NCBI GenBank assembly: GCA_018873245.2
Contig: JAEMBT020000001.1
Span: 10,388,220-10,452,219 of the forward strand
Direction of reading: 5' to 3'
Origin: Archegozetes longisetosus
Lineage: Eukaryota > Arthropoda > Arachnida > Sarcoptiformes > Trhypochthoniidae
DNA length: 64,000 nucleotides
Both the position numbers and the translations under genes were made by a program. Positions 11,666-22,860 of the stretch are shown piece by piece. Numbering within the stretch: position 1 is the stretch's first letter; every line of letters starts with the position of its first letter. The notes beneath the pieces are model-generated. The model did no database searches, had not been told where the DNA came from, and saw nothing but the letters and a program-made list of their open reading frames with translations.

Positions 11666-12228
11666 ATGAATACCATTCAAGTATTATCGATAACATTATT
11701 TTCTATCGTATTAGTTAATGAGTTATTAAGTGTGTCAAGTTTAAAGGGACCAATCCAGCAATTTAAAATGAATAGTAATGGTAGACCGGAATATGTTAAA
11801 GCAATTATACGACCATAACACTTAAGGACTGGTGAACCGACATCGAAAAATCGAAATTTGGCCAAAAGGTTAGGAAGAATGGTAAAAACAAAGATGACGC
11901 AGGGCACATCGTGGGCAACGTTATAGGAGGTAAAATGCTGGAGTATAATTTATTTCCACAAAGAAGAGACATAAATAGAGGCGAATACCGCAACACCATT
12001 GAACGACATATATATGAATTTTTAAAAACAAACAACGGGAAAAATGATTACGTGGTCTTTGAAGCTAATCTTATGTATAAGAACGCAAGATCGATACGTC
12101 CAACTGGTTTAAAAGTTCGCAGAGAATTTTATAAAAATGGAAAATTAGTGAATTTCAGGAATATACCCGCTGTTGGAAAAAATAGGGTCCCTTCTAATCC
12201 ACATAATGCTTTTATCAAAAATCGCTAG
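11666..12228 (+). pseudogene. Secreted DNA/RNA non-specific endonuclease, broken
   Basis: The ATG at 11666 begins a typical signal peptide (MNTIQVLSITLFSIVLVNE). The same frame continues with GRPEYVKAIIRP, then hits TAA at 11816-11818 and resumes with a family-like GEPTSKNR segment. A frameshift near 11870-11885 leads into the catalytic part: KDDAGHIVGNVIGG (the active-site His of the beta-beta-alpha metal fold), NLFPQRRDINRGEYR (Asn metal ligand region), then strands including RPTGLKVRREFYKNGKL, ending at 12228. Such nucleases cleave DNA and RNA without sequence preference and resemble bacterial EssD-type domains; arthropod relatives are secreted. One stop and one frameshift make it a likely pseudogene. 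A short intron is unlikely, because the interval is only about 30-60 bases and still aligns to the family. Confidence 0.7.
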
Positions 12229-13953
12229 AAAAAGTTTTTGTTTACATTTTATTTTTATTTTTTTATATTCAAAATCCATTCTATTGACTAATAGCTATTA
12301 TAATGCAATATTTAATTCGTAGATATTATATTACTTATATTTTATAGATATTCTATGGTTTAATGTTCAAGTAACAATATGGATATAAGCTAACCTCAAT
12401 AATCGTTTCATAATTTCTTTGTTTAACATCTGAGAGATTATTAATTAATTAGTCATGAGATTAATAAAATTAAACCCGAGAATTTAAATTTAATGCAATT
12501 TTTCTTAGTCAATCGGTAACAGTCTTTAGATATTAGAATGTACAGATAGCTCTTCCAGCCCCTTATTTACTCAATAGTCAACGTTAGAATGTTGTTGATT
12601 GTGGTTCAAATCTTATTTACTGATTTTATTATCATTTTTCCATGTGTTCTGGAATTCCATTCATCATTCTAAACGTAAGTTTATAAAAGTTTCTCTTAAT
12701 AACTTTTAGCTTGTGCAATATTATTGTAGTGATAGTTATCTGCATAAGTTTTAGATATTTTCCATAAATTTGGTTATACAGATTTTAAGGATCGAGTAAA
12801 AACCGGTTGATTTTCGATTATACTTTTACTGGAGTTCTGGTCATCTGCGTGAAATAAGACGCATATTTTAAGCATGAGTTATGGATAATTAGTATGTGAG
12901 ATTATATCCAAAATTTTAATCAATCGAAGTCTAATCTGATCAAAATTCTTAAAATCCATAATTCAAGTTCAACTTAAGTGAGAAATTTGTATCAACGAGA
13001 ATTTCCTGAAGCAAAACTCATAAATAATGTCAAATTCTTGCATTATAATTCAAGATGGTATTAATCGACTATTTGATTCATTAAATTCAAAGATAATCAA
13101 AGTTTATGTAATTTTAATTTTCAAAAGTTTGTTACATGCTTGACACAACAAAATAACTTTTTGAAACTTATTAACTTTTCCATTTAATTTAGCTAAATTG
13201 ATAATTTCCAACACATTCATTCTCATTTAATCTTGGCTTTAAATTGAATCCATTAGAACAAAAGCTCTGGAAAGATATTTAATGATTTTCTTCCTATGAG
13301 GTTTTGAAATTATTTTCTAAAAGAATTTCTCTGCTTTGCTGAAGTCTCGAAACTGAAGGAGTGCCATATGTTTTATTAATTTCACATACCCATTAAATGC
13401 AAATTGAGCTTATTTGACAGAATAACAGAAAAGTTTATTTTGTTTTATCATAATGAACCATATAATAGAATTTTCGAAGACTTTATTCAGAGCATTTATT
13501 TGTGCCTAATACTCCAGAAGTCATAATGATTCAAATGAAATTAAAAAGACGGAACTGCTATCGAGCTGCATTCGCTATTTATACGGGAGCCAGACCTACC
13601 GGATTTGATCATTTTCTCCCGTTTCCCGGACTGAGGTCATCCGGGAGGCGATTTCTCCCGGATTTGACTCTTTGGTTAATGAAGAACAAAATAATTCTTA
13701 GAAATCGAAGTTAGAGATAAAGTTTAAGTGCGTTTTAAATCTTGGAATAAGTATTTTGAAGGCTTAATGAAACACCTGTAAACCTATTAGCATTCTTTTC
13801 TAGAACTTAATCTTTTCGTGAACTTAAAAATAAAGTTTTCATTCCATCCAACATGATATAATTAGTTAGTTTAGATGTAATGGAGATTGATTTAAGTTCG
13901 GCCTCAGAATGTTGCTGAAATTCAAATTGTTTTTAAAATCGGTTTTTAATATA
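12229..13953. other. Non-coding, with one G+C-rich hairpin
   Basis: AT-rich spacer without a recognisable gene. At 13639-13663 a perfect hairpin (ATCCGGGAG, 7-base loop, CTCCCGGAT) lies in a short G+C-rich patch (about 13590-13670) with repeated CCCGG words; it may be the relic of a transposon end. Confidence 0.4.
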
Positions 13954-15869
13954 TTATCGTTACAGCGTAAGGATGTGCAATAGGTAAATCCACTACCCCT
14001 TAGCATGAGTTATACCCCTGAAGCGTCAATAAAAGAGTCAATGACTCGAAACATTCTTTATTTACTAGTATATTTGATACAGTTAAATCTCACTATATAT
14101 GACTAATTTTATAAAATAATTTTTTACAATAATTATGATCTAGTTTAGTTTTAATATTTGCAATATTATAACTATTTTCTAGCAAAATATCATCAAATGA
14201 ATCACTTTCATACTCTGTATCACTTTCAGAATCTCCGAAGTTTATTATGAGATCATCAAAAGTTGAATCAATGAGACCGTCAGTTTTCCAGTAATTTCTT
14301 TCAACACGCCTAACATATTCACAAAAATTTTTCCAATTTTCTGGCTTAACTTCTTTTGAAGATTCTAATATTAGTTCCAGAACTTGCGTATTATCATTTG
14401 CTATATTATGGCGACCGAAATACTTTTTCATTTGAGACCAAACTAATTCAATCGGATTTAAATGACAATGAAAAGGTGGCAACCTAGTAGGGATGTGACA
14501 AGCATTTTCGATGATTTGGTCGACGGTGCAATGCTTTTGCGGCATACTTTTTTGACCAAATCGAACAATTCAATTATTAAAGCATCTTCTGGATATCTGA
14601 TGTTTTTATTCTTAAGCCAATTTTTTATAACATTTTTATTATCATTTTGTGTTGGGATATGGCTGTATAATCTAGAATGTGTAGGTGCATTATCCAGAAC
14701 TATTATGGAATTTTCGAGCAAGCTTGGTAAAAGTTGTTTTTGCAGCCAATTTTCAAATAATTCACTATTTAATTCTATGTCTTGGAGAATTAAATCAGCA
14801 TTTTTTTAATGCCATTTATTGAAACAGCATGGATTATAGAAAAGCGTAATCCTTGTCCGATAAGAATTTTTAAATCCTGTAATTCATCATCACATAATAA
14901 AAAGTTGCGAAATTTTTATGTATAAAAGTTTCTTCTAAATAAACCAATAAAGAATTAGGATGCGATTTTTCGAGTGCATATTTTTCCGTAAATAATTCCT
15001 TCTTTTCATAACATTTTCACTTTTTTCATCACAATTCTTCTAGAAACCTCATTAACTTTTACAAATTCATATCCCATTTGTTTAGTCAATTTATAAAATG
15101 CAGTTTGACAACAACCGTCAAGGCTCAAATTATTATTTTCTATTCTTTTGTACAAGTCTCGTATGTAAGGAAGTATTTTTTCGGTGTAAAATTGATTAAT
15201 CATTTTTTATTATGTTCTTATTATGTTTTTATCCATAGAGCCAAATGTATGTTTCGGAAGTTTATTTCTTACATTTTTTGGGTGATTTTAGGCCCGAGAA
15301 TCCCGGATTGGCTATTGTAGTTCTTCCCAATTGTGTAATTTTGATAAGTTCACGAATCACGTCCTCTTTTGGCAGAGAATCCATTTTACCATATAAATAA
15401 TTATTGAATTCTATTATTAACTCTTTTGATTGAGAACTTATTACACGTCTTTTTCCAAATCTAGATTTAAAAGGACTAGTTCTTAATTTTTATTCAATGG
15501 AGAAGCCATTATCACAAGGTTAAGAACTTGTCATAAACTTTTAAAACTTTAATCACAAAAAATATCACTTTATTATTACAAATTGGACTTATTTATTGAA
15601 TAAGACAAAAATATTTATATATAATTTACATCTCCAAAAAAGTTAAAACTCTAATAAAAAATTATTTAATATTTTAAATAATTTGCCTGTTGTTTTTAAA
15701 ATGTTTTCTGAAGATAAATAACTTTTAAGTAGTTTGGGCGGTAAAAATGTAGACTGTCGTCGATTTTAGTTTTTAATCCTAAGAATCGTCTCATTGATAA
15801 TGAGGGGGTATAACTCATGCTAAGGTGTAGTGGGTTTGCCTATTCTACATCCTTACGCTGCAACGATAA
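13954..15869. mobile_element. Tc1/mariner-superfamily element with ~68-bp TIRs
   Basis: Both ends begin TTATCGTT(A/G)CAGCGTAAGG and stay similar for about 68 bases through GCATGAGTTATACCCC. A TA dinucleotide flanks each side (13952-13953 and 15870-15871), the target duplication of this superfamily. Length 1916 bp. It encloses a decayed DDE transposase on the minus strand. Confidence 0.8.
14093..15203 (-). pseudogene. DDE_3-type transposase, frameshifted
   Basis: Segments in N-to-C order: an N-terminal helical region (15203-15006), a middle block with LQDIELNSELFENWLQKQLLP (about 14790-14730), the second catalytic Asp region SIIVLDNAPTHSR (about 14715), and the third acidic motif LPPFHCHLNPIELVWSQMKK (about 14500-14430) followed by an acidic C-terminal tail. 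The frame shifts inside an A6 run near 14560, between DLVKKV and PQKHCTVDQ, and is interrupted again towards the N-terminus. The IS630/Tc1-type DNAPTHS and LNPIE motifs are clear. It lies centrally within the 13954-15869 TIR element. Confidence 0.8.
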
Positions 15870-16575
15870 TAAGAAATATCTAATAAATAGAAATATAAAC
15901 CATGAACTCTAGAGCGTATACTATTGTAGATAAAGTATTACAATATATAAAACTTTCAATATAGAAGAGTCCCCTATGATATGAAATCGCCCGGATTCGA
16001 ACTAAATTGACCTAGCAACCGTTGTTATTTATCATAGTTTATCAATTAAACAATACCATGAAATGCAAACAATAGAAAGCTGCAGAGAGTTTTATGAATG
16101 AAATGGTGAAATCGAATCAATCCAACATTTCGTATGACTTGAGAGTCGATAGTGGAAATTATCCATCATCTGATAATGAATTTTGCTAAAAAGGATAGGC
16201 AACAAAGGGACAATTTCATAAACCATCGACCTTTTGTCCAAAAGGAATTATTTCATCTATATGATGAATGGCAAAACATCTCAAATAAACTAGTTTTAGC
16301 AACAAATTCTTTATGATATAAAAATTGAGCCAACTCTTAAAATTATGCAGATCTAGTAAGATTTGAAGAAAAACTATTTGCGAATACGTTTAGGTGGAGT
16401 CGAACAGATTGAATTTAAATATTTCGCCTATACAGCTCAAGTTCTTGCATTCAATCAAAGAAAACTAAATAAAAGAATATTTATTAAATTGGTAATCATG
16501 TAGCATGCGATCCCTGTGATCACAGTAGGCGATTATGAGTGTAGTATGCGATTTCACTATCAATATATGAGAAAT
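15870..16575. other. No recognisable gene
   Basis: AT-rich spacer. No supported feature. Confidence 0.4.
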
Positions 16576-17070
16576 TTACAAATTTAAAGGAGTTTGCCCA
16601 AATATGCCCAACAAGTAGCGTTGCCAAAATAATCGTAAAAATTCGATAATGATATTTTGATCTTATTCGACTCTAATCAATGGAAGATTAGTAATGTTCC
16701 ATGATAGATTCATTAATTACATTACTTTTAATAAATTACGGCCACTTAAAAATTCAAAATCTTTAAGAAATGTCAAATCTTTAATATTTAAAGCTAAATT
16801 TGATTTCATTCGATTTCTTAATATGACTTTAGTCAGAACCGATGTTTTATTTGTCAAAATAGGCGTAATTTATGCTAAAATATCCAATATTATATTTGAC
16901 CTAAATTGCCCTCTAGCGGCCAAATTAAGTATTTCTCAAGTTTGTGCCCATTGACAATATTGTTCATCTGGACCTATTCTATAAATTTAGCTATAAAATT
17001 TTTACAGGTCCCGTTGGGCATAATTGCCATAGGGGGTGAACAAATCCCTTTAAAATTCTATACACAATAT
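16576..17070. repeat. Possible MITE with imperfect terminal inverted repeats
   Basis: The left end reads about TTTAAAGGAGTTTG...TATGCCCAAC and the right end, reversed, TTTAAAGGGATTTG...TATGCCCAAC, with several gaps between the blocks. About 490 bp, no coding capacity. The target duplication is ambiguous, so this stays tentative. Confidence 0.35.
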
Positions 17071-18276
17071 CCATTAAGTATAAAATTATGAATAATATGA
17101 AATATAAGTAATATAAAATAATTAACAGGTTTCATCGTCCTTAATTATTGAGTAAAAATCAATTGCCTTCATCAGGACCTTTAGAACTACTTGGAATAAA
17201 CTGATGTACAAAGCTCTGCTAGCATGTCTCTTATAGAAGCTAAGACTGAATTACAATATTCTAGAATTATATTACTCATTTTTGCAAAAATTTCCACTGG
17301 AAATTTATAGTATATTGATTTGTAAAGTACATTGATAGTAAATTACTTTTATACATGCATTTCTAAAGTTTGGATTTCAGTAATCGCATACTACATGATT
17401 GCCATTAAATTTATGGTAAAATATATAGAATCTATTGCTTGTTTATAAAGAGGAATTACGTATGATCTTTTATTGAAACATCTTTTGATTATACCTAAAT
17501 CAATAAGGAAGCAGAAGGAGCTAATCTTAAAAGTTCTTGTAAGCTAACTTCAAGAGAACCTTAGACGGAAGGAAGAACAGAAATGATGAAATTTTTTACT
17601 AGTTTGTTTCATGAGTTTAACATTTTTGAATTTCAATCTGCACTATAATAATTTCGAAGCCTCATTTGAGATTATTGACTCACTTCGTTTAAAATGAAGG
17701 TTTATTATTTGAAGAGATATTGAAACGATCTCTAATCGGTCTCATATATTAAAAAAACGTAACTAATCTTTGAATAACCATGAAATTATAATAAATTGTA
17801 TGCAATTAAAGAAATCTATAATGCGCTGAAATTAAAAGAATAATTTATTAGAAGAAGCTCTAAATAGATCTCAAATGCTAGAATATACATTTGACCTTTG
17901 AGTAAGCATGAATTGTCATAAATTAAAATGTAGAGAAACTAAAAAACCTATAATATGATAAAGTATTAAAATTATTTAAGTTTATTCTCATATATTAAGG
18001 AAGCTATATGAATACTCAAAATTGTGTGTTTAATTCATAACGCAACATAAACTATTATCGAAATTTAGAATTTTGATAGGTTCGATAGGCATTAATTTTT
18101 AAGTAGCTAAATATGTTGAGCTAACATTGCGTAAGTTAAGTTATTAAAATAGTAATTTTGATTTAAATATAATCTGACTCAATATTACTTGAATCTTTGA
18201 GAATACCAACTAATGGTAAATATTACCTGAAGAAATCAAGATTTAATGGGACATAAGGATTGCTCGATTATTTGGT
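17071..18276. other. Non-coding AT-rich stretch
   Basis: No gene recognised. Two loosely similar ~140-base segments (about 17730-17850 and 17870-17985) could be an old tandem duplication, but the match is weak. Confidence 0.35.
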
Positions 18277-18615
18277 TTGATGGATGGAAATATTGCTATA
18301 AATTTACTGAAGTTATCGAGAGTTGTTATAATTATTATTTGCATTTATATTATATCAATAACTACATGTACCATTTATGTAATGATTTTTAACTATAAGC
18401 TTCATGGCTGCATAATATCAAAATTTGGTATTTCTTGGGTAATAATATGGGGATTTTTGTGGTATAACACATGTATTTCTGCCTATTATATTCCGCAATA
18501 TTATTACATAACATGCTATTACTTTAAATTGAAACTAGCTTCAGTTCAGAAAAGAATAAAAAATTTCCTATACTACAAATCATCTATCATTGAGAAGGAG
18601 ACAAGTAACCATTAA
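18277..18615 (+). pseudogene. Gustatory-receptor fragment
   Basis: A 112-codon hydrophobic frame with about three membrane spans and the tail YYITCYYFKLKLASVQKRIKN. It lines up with the TM3-TM4 and following loop of the intact receptor at 20765 (IYFYIICYYIKIRIRNINHKI). There is no N-terminal third and no C-terminal exons; sequence after 18615 carries stops in all frames. A truncated paralogue is the most economical reading. Confidence 0.55.
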
Positions 18616-20764
18616 AGGACTTGTTGCTGACCACGATGACTTAACAAATCAAAAATTATAATGAGTCTGGGGAAAACAATAAGAGTATTTTACATTTAAC
18701 AAATTATATCAAAAACTTGGAAATAGTAGAGGACTGGTTTCACTTATATAACGGTGCTTTGATAACTAGAAGTGTATTTGAACATATTAGTAATTTGATT
18801 AAATCAAAATAAAATTCAAAATGATCTTAACTTTTAACAATTTTAATACATATTTCAGATGTGTAACTTTGGTTTTTATTTCATACCGCTTGTCAAAATA
18901 AGTTCAAAAGAAAAGTTTAATCGAAAAAGTTGATTAAATTGTAATTTCAAGGTTTTAGTTACTATGAACTTGAATCTATTCTGAAAGATATAACCAATCG
19001 GCTGTTTAAGAAAATTATTGATTTTTGATATTCTTATCAAGATATTGTATACAACAATAAATGATATCTATGAGAATAACTTTGCTATTTCAAGCCGTTT
19101 TTGATGAATACCAAAATGTTATTCATCTCTCAATTGGATAGATAATTCGAATGAGGACTATTTTTGTGAATCAATTTTACATCCTCAAATGCCATTTTCG
19201 GTTCCTTATAGCGAAAACCTATCATCTATTAGAAATATACTTTTCAATCTACAATTTTTATGAGCCGTATTCTGAGTTCTGTTTTAAGCTCGATCTCGAC
19301 TCAAGTTAGACTTAAAAATACAAATTTCAATAGCACCAAATCTAACTTGACTCGAGATCGAGCTTAAAACAGAACTCAGAATACGGCTCTATATTGAAGT
19401 ATCGACGAAGTTAACAATTTGAACCTATTGTAGTATCATATTTTGATGAAGCAACAGGTGTTCTTTAATACCATACCTATTGTATACTCTTAGATAACTT
19501 ATAGTTTAATATAAAAGACATTAAATCTTCTATAAAATCTCTCATATAGATATCTAAAGCTAGTGACTACCTTCTATCAACCACTGTAGCCAGCTTTAAA
19601 CAGCAATTACCTAGAATAAGACTAATCCTTAGGGCCAACATAATGGTAACGCTTGAGGATCGAAAATTGTTTCCTTAGACACATACCCATTGATGACTAT
19701 TTTTCCCCATAAAACGTCATGTTACTCATAAACTTAGGACTCTTTACATACGTGTTAAAAAAGTCTGTGATCGCTAAATTCATGAATGCAGTGCGTGCAT
19801 TTTTAAAATAATTTTTGTCTATTGATGTGAGTCATGCTTTGTAATGTTTTCTTAGCACGTATTCTCTCAGTTCAACTCTCATTCATTGCAGTTACACTCA
19901 ACCCCAAAGTTCAGCACAACTCACACTATAATAAGTAAAAGCATATAAAAGCCTTAAAACATTCAATAATACTTGTTACATTATAGTTATGCATCTACTA
20001 CAACTTAGTCACGCCGACTCTCAGCTCATCATTCGTGATATATGTTTTAACGTCAGTTTTATTCTTTTAGCGTAAATCTACATTTAATCATTGTGTCAAT
20101 TAATATATTAATAAAGTATTTTTAGGTATTTGTTCACTGAGCATTTAACCGTTTGTCAACCACCTAATTGTTCTCTAAGCGTCATATCTCACCGTTAAAC
20201 AGGCACAGAACCCACGAAACTCAACACTATTATAAATTATAGTATTGATTTCTTAAAAAACCTGTGAAAAAATACCAGATGTTATAATATTCATTACTTA
20301 TGAACACTTTTCTAGTGGAAAATATAAACTTTACTACATTAATTAGAATAAAAAAATAATTTCGCTATTTTTTCTAATTCGCATTAAAATAATGATTTTT
20401 GCATTTAATTCACACGATTGCGAAATGAAATTTGAATAAAAACCGATTTTCAACTCAGTATTAAAGCTACCAAAATGGAAAGCAATTTGAACAGTTGGAG
20501 TTTGTTTGCAACGTTAACATGATCTCACTGTATAGTGCATTGGTTAATTATCGGTTGATTTAGTGAAAATTCAGTAACTTTAGTGAACTTAACATGCATT
20601 TGAAAGTAAAACTGACTTTAAAAATATAATCCATCAAAAAGTAATTAAGTATTTACTGACTCTGCTATTTGATAAGAGTTGCAAATAAAGTTATATTTTT
20701 GTGAAATGTATTTTTAAATATCTAATAGCTCAAAAGAAAACTTAAAGTTCAATAAGTTTGCGTT
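18616..20764. other. Intergenic between GR fragment and intact GR
   Basis: No gene recognised apart from the 19262-19389 foldback listed separately. The last few hundred bases should contain the promoter of the downstream receptor, but I cannot point to a clear TATA box. Confidence 0.4.
19262..19389. repeat. 49-bp inverted repeat (foldback MITE)
   Basis: Arms 19262-19310 and 19341-19389 are reverse complements with one mismatch, separated by 30 bases. They start GAGCCGTATTCTGAGTTCTG. A TAT triplet flanks both sides, a possible 3-bp target duplication. It is young-looking and would form a strong hairpin. Confidence 0.75.
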
Positions 20765-22177
20765 ATGAATAAACTTAAAGACTTTGATCCAAAAAAGTTA
20801 CTACCTCAGCATTTAGTTATAGATTTTGCTGCAAATAATTTATACAGAATTGGTTTATCACATTTCGGAGATGGATCATCAAAAAGATATAAATTTCATA
20901 ATCCACTTTTTATCTTCATTGTTAGCCTTCAACTCATTATTCGATGCACTATTGCTTTGCTTTTAAAAGATGAGAACAAAAATTGGATATTATTGATTGG
21001 AGATTTCAGTTATTTTTTGAAAGCGAGGATTCATACTAACGTTGTAATAATATCAGTATTAATGATATCACTTGTATCACAAATACTTAATTATTACAAT
21101 TATGAAAATAATATCAAACCTTCATACTTGAAACCGTTTCAAATGATTTCTGGTTTAGTTTCACCCAAAAGTATTGGTCTCGAAAATGAAGTAGAAATTC
21201 GTAAATTGGTAGATTTGTCGAGAAAGTTGTTTAACTATTGCCGAATTATTACTAAAATATTAACACCTTTAGCCGGTTTCATAGCAGTTTTCATCTCGTT
21301 TGTTTTAAACTGTACGGCCAAAGAATTTATCATATATGGGATACCTCACAGTTTCTTGTTTGCTTTGAATGCATACTTCATGTACAATATTATAACCTGG
21401 CAGTTGATCTACTTTTACATTATCTGCTATTATATTAAGATCAGAATTCGTAATATTAATCATAAAATAGCTAATGGTTTGAAACATGAAATACGAAAAG
21501 TTGCTGCCCTCCTGACAAAGCTTGACTTGGTATATAAAGAGATTAATGATTACAATTTCCAATATTGGTCTCAATTTTTATTTTCTATTTGGTTTTTATT
21601 AACAATAATATTAAGCACATTACTTTTTATTACAATTTTTGTTGAAATGACTTTTATTGTTGGACTTTGCTATATTTATGCTTCGGTGGTATTCACTGCT
21701 TTTCTAATTGTAATTATACACATCACATCTTCAGTCAATATTGAGGCGAACAAATCATATAAACTATTGAATAGTTGCATGCTATATTCAGGAAAATCCT
21801 ATATTTCTACAAGAATCAAAGTAAAGGTAAATAATTCGAAAAGTCAAGCCTTTTGATCATTTATAATCAGATCTGCAATTTTTCGTTTTAATATATAAAT
21901 ATATTAATTACGATAAAAATTGATGAATAATATCCAGAGATTTTCTCTTGTGATAACAGCTAATGTCATTCATTGAAAGAGTTGGTCAGAATAGAATTGG
22001 ATTTTATTGTTGGAAATTGTTTGTTATCAACTCTTTTAGTGGTTATCAAGTAAGTTTTCAATCGACTTTTTCAATTGTTAATTTGAAATAAAAGTTTTCA
22101 AATCTGTGTTTTTAATCTTACAGATAATATCAGTCACAGCAATGTTTCTTTTGAAGATAATAGAAATATCAAAATAA
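20765..22177 (+). CDS. Gustatory receptor (7TM chemoreceptor)
   Basis: Three exons, 20765-21826, 21960-22049 and 22124-22177, joined by phase-0 GT-AG introns; about 401 residues. It starts MNKLKDFDPKKLLPQH. Seven hydrophobic spans are visible: five to six in exon 1, one ending the short exon 2, and the last in exon 3. Family hallmarks are concentrated at the C-terminus: exon 2 reads LMSFIERVGQNRIGFYCWKL (Fx7-9IGF..W.LF type) and exon 3 is the final TM (IISVTAMFLLKIIEIS). Late phase-0 introns before TM7 are a conserved trait of arthropod GR genes. The loop KIRIRNINHKI carries the usual intracellular basic stretch. Expected function: plasma-membrane ligand-gated cation channel in taste or contact-chemosensory neurons; ligand unknown. 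The frame is fully intact, unlike the neighbouring fragment at 18277. Confidence 0.85.
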
Positions 22178-22516
22178 GTAAATTTTTTCTATTATCAAGT
22201 CTCAGAATACCATTTCTGTTAAATATTAGATAAATTTCAAAGTAGATAGAAAGTAATAATGTATATAAAGTAATACTTGAATCTCGATAGTTAGTTAGCA
22301 TAAAAACTGGAAAATTTTCGACGTTCAGTACAATTAATCAAATTATTGTTGTCCTTCATAATTTTCGCATCAGTGCATTTCATATCAATAAATTTTTGTG
22401 TTAATTCACTTTTTCGAAACACCAAAATTATCGATAATCAACAACGCAGTCTGTCTGATTGACTGGACATGAAAAATTTTGTTAGTTATCTATAGTATAT
22501 TCAATTTTATGAAGAC

Positions 22517-22806
22517 TTATAATTTAAAGTCATAACAATTAATATATGGAATCGAAAAGTACATAAACCTAATTAAACCGTGTGATAGTCGTTGCAGTAC
22601 CAACAATAAGAAAGCAATTTCATAACAAATCAATAGAGGGGAACTCAGGTTTGTGTTTGATTTAAATACGAAAGTAGTAAACTGAAAAAGTAAAACCATT
22701 CGATACACATTCATAGGAATGAAGGCAATAATGAGTACAGAAGTTATGTTGAAAATACTCAGCATAGCAGCTGCAATGAAGAATTTGGTATTATTTCTTA
22801 CAATAA
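22517..22806 (-). pseudogene. Possible GPCR TM6-TM7 fragment
   Basis: Minus-strand frame with two hydrophobic spans. The first, NTKFFIAAAMLSIFNITSVL followed by IIAFIPMN, has the shape of a rhodopsin-like TM6. The second (ICYEIAFLLLVLQRLSHGLI) followed by RFMYFSIPY sits where TM7 would be, but lacks an NPxxY motif. No other exons found. It could equally be a chance hydrophobic frame. Confidence 0.25.
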
Positions 22807-22860
22807 CTCAAAGAATCCTTTAATAAACAAAAATCTGGAATAACACTGCCTTACAAGCAC

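Noticed and set aside
12540..12620. tRNA-like B-box word (GTGGTTCAAAT)
   Set aside because: No A box at the right distance and no cloverleaf pairing.
17730..17985. Possible ~140-base tandem repeat
   Set aside because: Similarity is limited to AT-rich words; I could not align the units convincingly.
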